From Magnetococcales bacterium WMHbinv6 (lineage in GTDB: Bacteria > Pseudomonadota > Magnetococcia > Magnetococcales > Magnetaquicoccaceae), in assembly GCA_002753135.1 (NCBI GenBank), contig PDZV01000011.1:1-64000 (forward strand): a DNA stretch of 64,000 bases. Direction: 5' to 3'. Position numbers and translations under genes: made by a program. The notes under the pieces are model-generated. The model was not told the DNA's origin, ran no database searches, and saw only the letters and a list, made by a program, of their open reading frames with translations. Of the stretch, positions 50,388 through 59,147 are shown piece after piece (the first letter of the stretch is position 1; each line of letters starts with the position of its first letter).

Positions 50388-51209
50388 CTACCAGCGGTGG
50401 TTGAGGGGATAGTGATCCCTTTTGCTCTCTACAGGCATCCATAACAGAGCCCGCAACGGTTGACAAAGTTCCTTTTCTCGAGGCTGGCGCAGGCCGATTT
50501 GCATGCTGTCGTGACCGGCGATTGGTTGCGGACAGTAGCTGCCAAAGAGTCGATCCCAGCAGGAGAGGTTGAAACCAAAATTACTGTTGGTTTCCGCCGC
50601 CAGTACCGAGTGATGTACCCGGTGCATGTCGGGGGTGACCAGCAGCCAGCGCACAACCTGATCCCATTTTTCGGGAATATGCAGGTTGCCATGGTTAAAC
50701 ATGGCCATGGCGTTGAGCACTGTTTCAAAGATCAACACCGCCGTGGCCGGTGCGCCGATTACCTGAATGGCGGCCAGTTTGATGCCCATGGAGAGGATAA
50801 TTTCCAACGGATGAAAACGCAAACCGCTGCTCACGTCCAGATCCAGATCGGCATGGTGTACCCGATGCAGCCGCCAGAGCAGCGGCAGGGCATGGAACAG
50901 CACATGCTGCAGATAGATGACCAAATCGAGCAGCACAACCGCCAGCAGCAGCCGCAGCCACTCCGCACCTGACCACAGGTTGAGCACTCCCCATCCCCGC
51001 TGTTCGCCAATGGTGGCCCAGCCGACCGCCGTGATTGGCACCAGCAGGCGCAGCAACACGGTATTGATCAACACCAAAGCGAGATTGGCTGGCCAGCGTT
51101 GGGCACGCGGCAAGCTGCGTTGCCGACGGGGTGCCCAACTCTCAGCCAGCGCGACGATGATCAATACCCCCAGAAAAAGGGTCAAGCGGAGCGTTGCTTC
51201 CTGTTCCAT
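50388..51209 (-). CDS. Fatty acid hydroxylase/sterol desaturase-family membrane protein
   Basis: A 273-residue integral membrane protein with the histidine clusters of the fatty acid hydroxylase superfamily: QHVLFH, LHRVHHADLD, FNHGNLH and MHRVHHS. These bind a di-iron centre that hydroxylates or desaturates lipids with oxygen. ATG 51209 has AGGAG seven bases upstream; upstream ATGs at 51215 and 51248 are badly spaced. It heads a nine-gene minus-strand run with the multihaem cytochromes. The 28-bp dyad at 51235-51262 sits just upstream, so it may control the whole run. Confidence 0.85.
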   Translation of the reverse strand: MEQEATLRLTLFLGVLIIVALAESWAPRRQRSLPRAQRWPANLALVLINTVLLRLLVPITAVGWATIGEQRGWGVLNLWSGAEWLRLLLAVVLLDLVIYLQHVLFHALPLLWRLHRVHHADLDLDVSSGLRFHPLEIILSMGIKLAAIQVIGAPATAVLIFETVLNAMAMFNHGNLHIPEKWDQVVRWLLVTPDMHRVHHSVLAAETNSNFGFNLSCWDRLFGSYCPQPIAGHDSMQIGLRQPREKELCQPLRALLWMPVESKRDHYPLNHRW

Positions 51210-51234
51210 GCGCATTCTCCTCGGCCACATTTTG

Positions 51235-51262
51235 TACAATTCAACCATCTGGTTGAATTGTA
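51235..51262. promoter_or_regulatory. 28-bp perfect dyad, probable operator of the cytochrome operon
   Basis: TACAATTCAACCA-TC-TGGTTGAATTGTA has two perfect 13-base arms with a 2-base spacer. It lies 25 bases before the first gene of the minus-strand run and 132 bases before the divergent dmeR-like gene. A second dyad TTGAAT-TGT-ATTCAA overlaps its right arm (51253-51267), so three ATTCAA-type half sites stand close together. ATTCAA/TTGAAT half sites recall operators of ArsR-family sulphur or metal sensors, but no gene for such a regulator is nearby. Confidence 0.6.
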
Positions 51263-51357
51263 TTCAATCATATCTGTGATTTCCTGTCAAGCGCTTATTA
51301 TCGCTGATCTGCTGTTTGGCAAGTACACAGAAAAAACTTGCCCATTGACTGCTCTCA

Positions 51358-51383
51358 ATATACCATACCCCCCTATTGTATAT
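51358..51383. promoter_or_regulatory. C6-tract dyad, probable DmeR/RcnR-type operator
   Basis: ATATACCATA-CCCCCC-TATTGTATAT has 10-base arms with one mismatch around a run of six cytosines. This is the form of RcnR/CsoR-class operators, where an A/T-rich inverted repeat flanks a G/C tract. It lies directly before the ribosome-binding site (AAGGAGG, 51384-51390) of the regulator gene, so autoregulation by this protein is likely. A TTGCCC-N16-TACCAT pair just upstream could be the promoter, overlapping the operator. Confidence 0.7.
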
Positions 51384-51394
51384 AAGGAGGAGCA

Positions 51395-51673
51395 ATGAGT
51401 CATACCATTCGCGATAAAACAAAATTGTTGGCCCGCGTGCGGCGTATTCGTGGCCAGGTGGAGGCCTTGGAACGGGCCCTGGAGGCGGAAAAAGGGTGTG
51501 GGGAAGTTTTACACCAGATTGCCGCCATCCGGGGTGCGACCAATGGCTTGATGTCGGTGGTGGTGGAGGATCATGTGCGGACCCATATCGTTGATCCCGC
51601 CATTTCCTCCGAGGCAGAACGGTTGCAGGGGGCGGAAGCACTCATCGAGGTGCTGCGTACCTATTTGAAATAG
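51395..51673 (+). CDS. dmeR: RcnR/FrmR-family metal-responsive repressor, DmeR-like
   Basis: A 92-residue all-helical repressor. MSHTIRDKTKLLARVRRIRGQVEALE... is very close to RcnR and FrmR. The RcnR nickel/cobalt ligands are all in place: the N-terminal amine, H3, C35, H60 and H64. The protein should bind DNA without metal and let go when Co(II) or Ni(II) binds. It precedes a His-rich CDF exporter gene, the same arrangement as dmeR-dmeF of rhizobia. The operator is described at 51358-51383. FrmR-type formaldehyde sensing is less likely because of H60/H64 and the neighbour. Confidence 0.82.
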   Translation: MSHTIRDKTKLLARVRRIRGQVEALERALEAEKGCGEVLHQIAAIRGATNGLMSVVVEDHVRTHIVDPAISSEAERLQGAEALIEVLRTYLK

Positions 51674-51711
51674 GACGAGTTATTCATCCACCAATCAGGG
51701 AGGAAAAAGAG

Positions 51712-52722
51712 GTGCATACGGAAAATTTAAGCAGCTGGCTGCATGATCATGTCTTTGATAGCGGCAGCGAGGCGGCAGAACGCAGCACCCGTGTGGTGAT
51801 GTGGATTACCGCTGTGATGATGATCATCGAAATTGTTGCCGGTTGGTGGTTCAATTCTATGGCCTTGTTGGCCGATGGCTGGCATATGAGTTCGCATGCG
51901 GTGGCCATTGGTCTTTCCGCCTTTGCTTACGCCACGGCCCGACGTTATGCCAAGGATCCCCGTTTTGCCTTTGGTACCTGGAAAATTGAAATTCTCGGTG
52001 GTTTTGCCAGTGCCATTTTTCTGCTCGGTGTGGCAGTGATGATGTTCACCAGTTCGATCGAACGGTTGGTTGCTCCGCAGCAGATTCATTACCAGGAGGC
52101 AATTATCATTGCGGTGGCAGGTTTGCTGGTCAACGTGGTCTGTGCCCTGATTTTGGGTCGAGCCCATCATCATGGCCATGGCCACGACCACGGTCACGGC
52201 CACGGACATGCCCACGACGACCATCATGCTGCGCATGGGCATGAGCATCACGACCATCACGACCACCACCCGCAGCATGATGATCTCAACCTGAAATCGG
52301 CCTATTTACACGTCATCGCCGATGCTGCCACTTCTCTGCTGGCCATTATCGCCCTGGCTGGAGGATGGATGTATGGTTGGTCCTGGCTGGATGCCGCCAT
52401 GGGCATTGTCGGGGCGGTGATGGTGGCCATTTGGGCCAAAGGGTTGATTCGGGAAACAGGTCAGGTGTTGCTGGATCGGGAGATGGATCATCCGGTGGTC
52501 GAGGAGATCCGCGAGGTGGTCGAGGATAAAAGCCTGCCTGGTGATAGCCGCCTGACCGATCTGCACGTCTGGCGGGTGGGTAAAATGGTCTACTCCTGTG
52601 CCATGACGGTGGTCACCCACAACAGCGAACTGACAGCCGATGAGATCCGTAAGCGGTTGTCGATCCATGAAGAGATTGTCCATACCACCATCGAGATCCA
52701 TTATTGTACGGATGGTGCCTGA
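51712..52722 (+). CDS. dmeF: CDF-family cobalt/nickel exporter, DmeF-like
   Basis: A 336-residue cation diffusion facilitator with about six membrane helices. ADGWHMSSHAVAIGLSAFAYA carries the metal-site Asp and His residues of helix 2, and the second site lies in KSAYLHVIADAATS. A His-rich loop (about 152-188) between the helices has dozens of histidines in HGH/HDH patterns, usual in DmeF-type Co/Ni exporters. The start is GTG 51712 after GGGAGG. It lies 38 bases behind the RcnR-like repressor, in one operon. Zinc as a substrate is possible but less favoured by context. Confidence 0.87.
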   Translation: MHTENLSSWLHDHVFDSGSEAAERSTRVVMWITAVMMIIEIVAGWWFNSMALLADGWHMSSHAVAIGLSAFAYATARRYAKDPRFAFGTWKIEILGGFASAIFLLGVAVMMFTSSIERLVAPQQIHYQEAIIIAVAGLLVNVVCALILGRAHHHGHGHDHGHGHGHAHDDHHAAHGHEHHDHHDHHPQHDDLNLKSAYLHVIADAATSLLAIIALAGGWMYGWSWLDAAMGIVGAVMVAIWAKGLIRETGQVLLDREMDHPVVEEIREVVEDKSLPGDSRLTDLHVWRVGKMVYSCAMTVVTHNSELTADEIRKRLSIHEEIVHTTIEIHYCTDGA

Positions 52723-52724
52723 TT

Positions 52725-53849
52725 TTATTCCGGCAAAGGCAAAGAGAGGGTGATGGTTGTGCCCTGTTGTTCGCTGCTCTGCATGCTGATAGTGCCCCCT
52801 TGGGCCAGGGTCAGCAGACGGGCGGAATAGGCACCCAAACCGGTTCCTTTGCTTTTGCCGGAGGTGACATACTTGTTGAAAAACTGCGGTTGAATCTCTG
52901 CCGGAATGGTTCCCTGGTTGCCAATGGCAAGCCAACCAAAGCCATCTTTTTGCCACAAGGAGACGGTGACCGGATGCTGAGCCGGTGTTGCTTCCAGGGC
53001 ATTTTTCAGTAAATTGCCCAACAAGGAACAACACAGCAGCTCTTCACCCATGACCCAAAAAGGCACGCCGGCAGGCATCGCTGCCCCTTCCAGAAAAAGA
53101 TCAATGCGACTCTTTTTTGTCTGCAACAATCTTTGCTGAACCTTCTCCTGTTTGCGCAACAATTGCACCAGATCCAAGGTGGTGGCCTCCAGCTGAAACG
53201 TCCCCTGTTCGATTTTAAACAGTTCCATGGAGAGGTTGATCATATTCAACAACGTCTCCGCCCCATGGCTGACCAGTTGGAACATGGATGCCTGCTCTTC
53301 ATCCATCTCCAGGCTGTGTTGCAGCAGATCAAGAAAGCCGATCATGGCGTTGAGCGGGGCTTTGAGATCATGGCGCATGATTCGTTCCACATCATCGCGC
53401 AGTTGGCTGGCTTGCTGCAGTTGTTCATTCTGTTCCGCCAGGGCGCGGCGCTGTTGTTCCAGCAATTCGCGGGAGTGTTTCAAACCCAGATGGCTCTTGA
53501 TACGGGCCAGAACCACCGGCGGCGAAATCGGTTTGCTGAGAAAATCGACGGCTCCCAGGGATAACGCCCGTGTCTCTTCTTCTACGGTGCTTTGGGCAGT
53601 GACAATAATGATCGGTATATTGCGGGCGTGTTCAGCAAGCTGCATGCGGCGGCACACTTCAAAGCCATCCATCTCTGGCATGACCAGATCCAGCAACAGC
53701 AAATCGATGGGATGTTTTGCCACGATATCCAAAGCCGCTTGACCGTTGGTGGCGACAAAAAGATGGTATTCAGAGGCCAAAATGGCGGTCAACAGACGGA
53801 TATTGCTGGGCAGATCATCGACGATCAGCAGTTTTGCCTTATTTTTCAT
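52725..53849 (-). CDS. Response regulator-histidine kinase fusion
   Basis: A 374-residue soluble protein. An N-terminal receiver (phospho-acceptor D54 in LLLLDLVMPEMDGF, lysine in LSKPI) is joined by a coiled coil to HisKA with H160 in IMRHDLKAPLNAMIG and to an HATPase domain with GKSKGTGLGAYSARLL. A receiver before the kinase core suggests it is activated by phosphate from the upstream hybrid kinase. ATG 53849 has GAGGG upstream and overlaps the upstream kinase gene by 11 bases; a longer frame to 53975 has no matching site. It converges on the dmeF gene, with two bases between the stops. Confidence 0.87.
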   Translation of the reverse strand: MKNKAKLLIVDDLPSNIRLLTAILASEYHLFVATNGQAALDIVAKHPIDLLLLDLVMPEMDGFEVCRRMQLAEHARNIPIIIVTAQSTVEEETRALSLGAVDFLSKPISPPVVLARIKSHLGLKHSRELLEQQRRALAEQNEQLQQASQLRDDVERIMRHDLKAPLNAMIGFLDLLQHSLEMDEEQASMFQLVSHGAETLLNMINLSMELFKIEQGTFQLEATTLDLVQLLRKQEKVQQRLLQTKKSRIDLFLEGAAMPAGVPFWVMGEELLCCSLLGNLLKNALEATPAQHPVTVSLWQKDGFGWLAIGNQGTIPAEIQPQFFNKYVTSGKSKGTGLGAYSARLLTLAQGGTISMQSSEQQGTTITLSLPLPE

Positions 53850-56700
53850 CTTTGCCCTCGTTTGTTGCGGCTGACAACGTGGTGTATGACTTTTGCCCAT
53901 GTGGCAGTTGGTCGATGATGTGCAGCAGCAGTTCTGCCGCTTCGGCGAAGGCAAATTGTACCATTTTTTCCGCAATATGTTGCCAGTGCTGCTGCAGAGG
54001 CGGAGGCAATTGGCTATCGATGATGGGGGTCAGCTTATCGAAAGTGTGTTGGGCAGTAAAATCGGATTGGCTCAGTTGCCGGTGAAAAGTAGACAATTCG
54101 TTCACCAGCTGTTGCCACTCCTCATCATCGGCGAACCGTGCAGACTCAACAGGATTTTCTGTCCATTGGGGTGTTGAGCTTTGCTGCAGAAACTGTTTGA
54201 TATGCGCCAACAGTTCGTTAAGAAGTTGTTGAAATTGTTGCAATAATGCCGAACAGTCCGACCACGCCTCAGCACGGATAGCCATTTCCAACTGGCTGGC
54301 TACACGATACAGCGCGTTGGCCGACAGGTTGCCAGAAGATCCTTTGACCGAATGCACCAGGCGACGGGCGCTCTCTTTGTCGGCTTTGCGTCGTCCGCCA
54401 AGCGCGGTGGCGACCTCCTCGGCGGTCTGTTGGTAGTCCCGCAGAAAATCGGCCAGAATGGTCCGCAACAGGGTATGGTTTTGATTCATGCGTTGCAGAG
54501 CAGCGGCAATATCCATACCTGGTACGGCATCCAAAGGGACAGGATTGTCATTGCCCATGGCCGCTGGCACGGGCAAACGCACCGCTTGCCGCATAGGCTC
54601 TTCTTTGGCAACAAGCCAGCGATTCAAGGCGGCAAACAGGGTGGGTGCATGAATAGGCTTGCTGACATGGTCATTCATGCCCGCAGCCAAAGATTTTTCC
54701 CGGTCACTGCTCATGGCATGCGCTGTCATGGCAATGATGGGTAGCCTGGCCAAGTGTTCCTGGGCGCGCAGTCGACGGGTTGCCTCATAACCGTCCATCT
54801 CTGGCATTTGGATATCCATCAACACCCCATCGTAGGCGTTGCTTGCGATCAGTTGCAGAGCCTCCCGCCCATTGCTGGCCACGTCAAGCAGCAATCCGGC
54901 ACTTTGCAAAATTTCTTTGGCCACCTGTTGATTGATGCCGTTATCCTCCACCAAAAGCAGCCGGGATCCTTGCAGATTGGCATGCAGCAGCGGTTCATCG
55001 ACCAGGTGCTGCCGAATGCGGGAGAGAGCCTCCACCTGGACGCCAAACAGATTCATCAGGGTATCGTAGAGCAGGGAACAGTGTACCGGTTTGGTCAGTT
55101 GAGCAGCAATTTTGACGTTATCGGCAACCGGCAGATATTCCCGACCAAATTCACTCATCAACACCAGCAGGGGTGGATGCGTTGCCGAAGAACAGGTCAA
55201 CAGTTGCTGGAAAGAGGCGCTATCGGACAGTTCTTGCAGGCTGCGATCAAGCAGAATCAATGCATGCCCCTCGGCATGGATCGGCTTTTGCAGTTGTTGC
55301 ACCGCCTCGGCAAAGCTGCAAGCGGTGGATGATTGCATGCCAAACAGATGCAACACGGCTTGCGTGGCTTGGCAGGCGGTGGCATTGTCATCGACCACCA
55401 GAACCGGGCGACCCCGCACCTCTGGCGGAGCCAACAAGTTAGGGGTTTCCAAAGATTTATTGCGTTGGCAGATAACGGTAAACGAAAACAGGCTGCCAAC
55501 ACCCGGCTGGCTTTCCACCCATATCTCACCGCCCATCAGGGTGACCAGACGTTTACATATGGTCAGACCCAGCCCGGTACCAGCAAATTTGCGGCTTGCC
55601 GAACTGTCTACTTGGGTAAACGGTTGAAACAGAGAGGCTATCTTAGCCTCTGAGATGCCGATACCGCTGTCCCGCACCGTAAAAAGCAAGGTAACATAGG
55701 GATCGTTGGACGCTCTGGTAGAGACCTGCAGTTCAATTTCTCCGCGATCAGTAAATTTGAAGGCGTTACCAAGCAGGTTCAACAAAATTTGTTCCAGGCG
55801 CAACGGATCACCCCGCAAAGCGTAGTGACACTCCTCGCTGAGATGTAAAATCAACTCAACCTGTTTTTCCATACTGCGCACACGAAACAGATCGGCCAAA
55901 TGTTCCAACACATCGCGCAGCGTAAAATCAACTTCATCGAGGGTAAGTTTGCCGGCCTCAATTTTGGAAAAATCAAGAATATCGTTGATAATGTTGAGTA
56001 AAGTTTGCGCAGATCCGTCAATTTTGCTCAGATAGTCATACACTTTTGCCGAACATTCCTGTTGCAGTGCCAACGAGGTCAAACCAAGGACGGCATTCAT
56101 CGGGGTGCGCAATTCATGGCTCATATTGGCCAAAAAGTCCGATTTGGCACGGTTGGTGGCTTCGGCTGCCTCTTTGGCTTGCAAGAGAGCAGCGGTTGCC
56201 TGGTCGATGGTGCGCAAGGTCAAGCGCCGCAATGGAAACAACACCAACATGCCCCCCATAAGACTGAGAAGCAACGTTATTCGTATGGCAGAAAAACCAT
56301 CGCTAAGGGACAAGGAGATTGTCACGGTACCAACCTGCTCACCATAGTCATGGATTGCATTCTGACGTTGCACCACCGGCCAGGAGAGTTCTTCCTGTAC
56401 AGAGGCTGCTTCCTTGATCTCGTTTTGCTGATGATAGAAAACCTGGACCGAGGTACCTGGGGCATGGGTATCCTCCAGGAGTCCTTTAAGACGAATATTT
56501 TGGGTAAACCAGGTGGAAGGGTGTTGGCTGATGAATTTGTTGAGAAAAATGGTATGAATGCGCAACTCACTGCTCAAATATTTGTTGGTGTGATCCCAAT
56601 CCAGATAGAGATGGATCAACGGCGGCAAAAAGGTCACCAAGGCAGCAATAATCAGGGTGATGCTGTTGACCAGTCGCGGGAGAGCATCCGTGCGCTTCAT
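53839..56700 (-). CDS. Membrane hybrid histidine kinase with HPt domain
   Basis: A 953-residue kinase. Membrane helices near 12-32 and 142-160 flank a small periplasmic sensor; the kinase core has H195 in NMSHELRTPMNAVLG and HATPase GTGLGLTICKR. Two receiver-type domains follow: one degenerate (VLVVDDNATACQ, LLDRSLQE) and one typical (LMDIQMPEMDGY). A C-terminal HPt domain has H783 in VHSVKGSSGNL. This is a BarA/TorS-like phosphorelay layout. It overlaps the PstS-like gene before it (ATGA) and the response regulator-kinase gene after it, so all three act as one pathway. Confidence 0.9.
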   Translation of the reverse strand: MKRTDALPRLVNSITLIIAALVTFLPPLIHLYLDWDHTNKYLSSELRIHTIFLNKFISQHPSTWFTQNIRLKGLLEDTHAPGTSVQVFYHQQNEIKEAASVQEELSWPVVQRQNAIHDYGEQVGTVTISLSLSDGFSAIRITLLLSLMGGMLVLFPLRRLTLRTIDQATAALLQAKEAAEATNRAKSDFLANMSHELRTPMNAVLGLTSLALQQECSAKVYDYLSKIDGSAQTLLNIINDILDFSKIEAGKLTLDEVDFTLRDVLEHLADLFRVRSMEKQVELILHLSEECHYALRGDPLRLEQILLNLLGNAFKFTDRGEIELQVSTRASNDPYVTLLFTVRDSGIGISEAKIASLFQPFTQVDSSASRKFAGTGLGLTICKRLVTLMGGEIWVESQPGVGSLFSFTVICQRNKSLETPNLLAPPEVRGRPVLVVDDNATACQATQAVLHLFGMQSSTACSFAEAVQQLQKPIHAEGHALILLDRSLQELSDSASFQQLLTCSSATHPPLLVLMSEFGREYLPVADNVKIAAQLTKPVHCSLLYDTLMNLFGVQVEALSRIRQHLVDEPLLHANLQGSRLLLVEDNGINQQVAKEILQSAGLLLDVASNGREALQLIASNAYDGVLMDIQMPEMDGYEATRRLRAQEHLARLPIIAMTAHAMSSDREKSLAAGMNDHVSKPIHAPTLFAALNRWLVAKEEPMRQAVRLPVPAAMGNDNPVPLDAVPGMDIAAALQRMNQNHTLLRTILADFLRDYQQTAEEVATALGGRRKADKESARRLVHSVKGSSGNLSANALYRVASQLEMAIRAEAWSDCSALLQQFQQLLNELLAHIKQFLQQSSTPQWTENPVESARFADDEEWQQLVNELSTFHRQLSQSDFTAQHTFDKLTPIIDSQLPPPLQQHWQHIAEKMVQFAFAEAAELLLHIIDQLPHGQKSYTTLSAATNEGKDEK

Positions 56701-57536
56701 GGAGAGAGGCGTCGAGGCTGTTGAGAGGTGAAACCTTGCCCGACCATCCGTTGCTTGCCTTCATCCGACTGCAGGTAAGCGACAAGGGCACGCAAAGTTG
56801 GCGAGGCGTCGTGACGCATGATCAAATAGAGAGGTTTGCTCAAGGGATAGCGATGATTTTCCAGATTGGCCAGGGTTGGTTCAACCTCGTCGAGAGAGAG
56901 CGCTTTGATGGCGCGAGGTTCCGCCAGTACCATCGACAAAGAGACAGTGCCAAAGCTGTCAGGCACTTTATCGATCATGCTGACCAGATCAATATCCGTA
57001 TCCGCCAGTGCCGCCCCTGGTTGCCGATTGGCATGAGCCAGTTTCAGTGCTTCGGCCATGGCGGGTGAGATGGAATTCAATAATGCGGTATCGGCATCGG
57101 CGATCGGGCGGAGAATGACACGGATGCGAGAACCATCCGGCCATCGCTTTTGCCGACCCGCATAGATGTCAGCCACTTGTGCAAGGGTTATGTTTTGCAG
57201 CGCGACCTGTTTGGGGACCACAACCACGAACGGTGACTGGCCTAACCAGAATTGCTGCAGATTGGCCGCCTGTTCCTCTTTTTTGAGCGGACGGCCAGAA
57301 AGAGCAATATCCAAGTGCCCTTCCAGTAGCGCTTTAATCGCACCACCGCTGCCCATCGGTGGCAGGGTTGTTTCATAAGAGTCCTGGCTGTGGGCAGTCA
57401 TATAGGGTTCCAGCACCCGTTTGACTGACAAAATGGCAGATCCAGTCCCATTGATGCGCACTGTTTCTGCTGAGGCGTTGGCCAGCCAAGCCGAGAGAAA
57501 ACCGATCAACAGACTGACAATGCGTAGCACAGCCAT
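56697..57536 (-). CDS. PstS-like periplasmic substrate-binding protein
   Basis: A 279-residue exported protein (signal ending ANASA). It looks like PstS-type phosphate-binding proteins: RINGTGSAILSVKRVLEPYM at the start, PPMGSGGAIKALLEGHLDIALSGRPL, and LQNITLAQVADIYAGRQKRWPDGS. There is no ABC permease or ATPase gene near. Instead it is translationally coupled (ATGA) to a membrane hybrid kinase, so it probably presents a ligand, perhaps phosphate or another oxyanion, to the sensor, like periplasmic-binding-protein-linked kinases. The actual ligand is unknown. Confidence 0.85.
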   Translation of the reverse strand: MAVLRIVSLLIGFLSAWLANASAETVRINGTGSAILSVKRVLEPYMTAHSQDSYETTLPPMGSGGAIKALLEGHLDIALSGRPLKKEEQAANLQQFWLGQSPFVVVVPKQVALQNITLAQVADIYAGRQKRWPDGSRIRVILRPIADADTALLNSISPAMAEALKLAHANRQPGAALADTDIDLVSMIDKVPDSFGTVSLSMVLAEPRAIKALSLDEVEPTLANLENHRYPLSKPLYLIMRHDASPTLRALVAYLQSDEGKQRMVGQGFTSQQPRRLSP

Positions 57537-57643
57537 GCCAAAACTCCTCAGGGCGCTCTCAGGAATGAATAACAGGGTTAAGACAAACCCCCATTATACA
57601 GATCCGCGCTTGCACTCACAATTCGGAAATCGATAAATCGGCA

Positions 57644-58090
57644 TCATCGCAACAGCAAGAGCAAGGGTACCGCATCATGGCCATGCCAGAGCAGGGCGTT
57701 TTGTTGCCATTTCTGCCCCAGTTTGATGGCGGTTTGTTGCTCGATACCCAGCAACAACAGGCTGTTTTCGGCAGGCCATTGCCGTTGCGGATCTTCGCCT
57801 CGTGCGGTGATAAAAGGGATGCCTGCCTCTTTGATCGATTCGAGCAGGCACCATTGGCGCCGCTGATTTTCCTCCTCGCTCAACAGGCGGCTGCAGGGAT
57901 TGCAGGCAGTCAGCAGGGCGCTGCTGGCCGCGTGCAAGCGGTGGTGCAATGCGCTCAACTCCTGGCTGAATTGACCCACTTTCACGATAAAGGGAGGTTC
58001 GCTCAAAATGTGATAATCGGTAGCCAGATAGGCTTCCAGGGTTGCCGGATCGATACGCGAAGGGGGGTGCAGGGGCTGAACCATCGGCAT
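57644..58090 (-). CDS. DUF3293 family protein
   Basis: A 148-residue protein with the family pattern SSALLTACNPCSRLLSEEENQRR, ARGEDPQRQWPAENSLLLLGI and GQKWQQNALLWHGHDAVPLL. The function of DUF3293 is not known. ATG 58090 has AGGA ten bases upstream; ATG 58084 and GTG 58129 are alternatives. It runs in the same direction as the signalling operon after a 107-base gap, so it may have its own promoter in the gap to the divergent secreted-protein gene. Confidence 0.75.
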   Translation of the reverse strand: MPMVQPLHPPSRIDPATLEAYLATDYHILSEPPFIVKVGQFSQELSALHHRLHAASSALLTACNPCSRLLSEEENQRRQWCLLESIKEAGIPFITARGEDPQRQWPAENSLLLLGIEQQTAIKLGQKWQQNALLWHGHDAVPLLLLLR

Positions 58091-58289
58091 GGCATTGGCA
58101 TCCTGTGTCGATTGTTGTATTATTGCCACTTTGCTTCAGCTTGATTCTGTTCTGTTTGCGGCGTGCTGCTCTGACTCCTCTGCAGCCTGTTGCAGGCTGT
58201 TGTGCAACGGTTGTACACAACGCGGAGCAATCTGTCCATCTCTTGCAAGAATACACTCTTTCTCTTTGCCAGCCGGAGTATGAACCGTG

Positions 58290-58832
58290 ATGATCTTATG
58301 CCGAAAAATGGTATTTATCTTGCTGCTGACCGCTTCGACTGCCCATGCGGGCAACAAGCTGGCAGCCCCTTGTCTGGGCAAGACACCGGTTGCGGCAGCG
58401 GAAAAAATGTTCAAATCGTATCGGGAACGCATGCTGACCGATCCCAAGCAGTTGCGCGGTCTGGTCACGGGCGGATTGATGCACGCTCTTTCCATGGAGA
58501 ATCAATGTCGTATGGGCGGAGAGCTGTGTGCCGTCGAAGCTGACCCTTGGACCGGTACCCAGGATGGCACCATCCAAAAGCCGGTCAGCTTCCGTCTGCT
58601 CAGCAACGATCAGCGTTCTGCCAGTGTGGCCATGCATTATACCTTTGCACTCGACAATAGCCGCAAAGAAAAACGGGTGACCACGCTGTTGCTGGAACGC
58701 AACCAGGCACAATCCTGTTGGCAGTTGGCCGATCTGCTTACCCCGGCAGGTGATTCGTTGCGTGAGGTGATTGAAAGCTCGCAAAAAGAGGATGACGACT
58801 CCCCGCTACCTCCGCCCGGTTTTGGCAGATAA
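58290..58832 (+). CDS. Small secreted protein, unknown
   Basis: A 180-residue protein with a signal peptide (KMVFILLLTASTAHA). The mature part has four cysteines (PCLGK, NQCRMGGELCAVE, SCWQL), which may make disulphides, a segment resembling small DUF3828-type periplasmic folds (FKSYRERMLTDPKQLRGLVTGGLM, then beta strands) and an acidic/proline-rich end (KEDDDSPLPPPGFGR). I do not place it in a known family. ATG 58290 follows a GTG at 58287; GGAG is upstream. It stands alone between the DUF3293 gene and the next sugar module. Confidence 0.6.
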   Translation: MILCRKMVFILLLTASTAHAGNKLAAPCLGKTPVAAAEKMFKSYRERMLTDPKQLRGLVTGGLMHALSMENQCRMGGELCAVEADPWTGTQDGTIQKPVSFRLLSNDQRSASVAMHYTFALDNSRKEKRVTTLLLERNQAQSCWQLADLLTPAGDSLREVIESSQKEDDDSPLPPPGFGR

Positions 58833-59147
58833 GCGATGAGGCACCATGCAAGCGATGCAAAAGGGATGGCACGTTGTCTTGGCGCGTAGCATTGTCGAAC
58901 GGAAAGAGCCCAACCCTGAAGATAACTATTGACAGAAGACGTTTACCCGATGCATGTATAGACAAGCCATGGCGGTTTTTTCGCTCATCGTGAGCAGAAG
59001 TGCTGCCTGGGTAGATCAGCACCATCACCTCAATAATAGTCTTGGAACCAAAACATGGCAGAATCTGTCCCTTCCTGCAGGCAGCGCGATTGCCGTTGTC
59101 TCGCCTTTTGTCGGGCTTTCTGCGCAATTGGCTCATTGGAGTAGAGC
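58833..59147. other. Intergenic stretch before the second sugar module
   Basis: No convincing gene was found in these 315 bases. TTGACA near 58930 and TATAGA near 58958 look like promoter hexamers, but they are 22 bases apart, which is too far for a normal sigma-70 promoter. The strong GGAG near 59136-59139 belongs to the following gene. No terminator for the secreted-protein gene is recognised. Confidence 0.3.
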
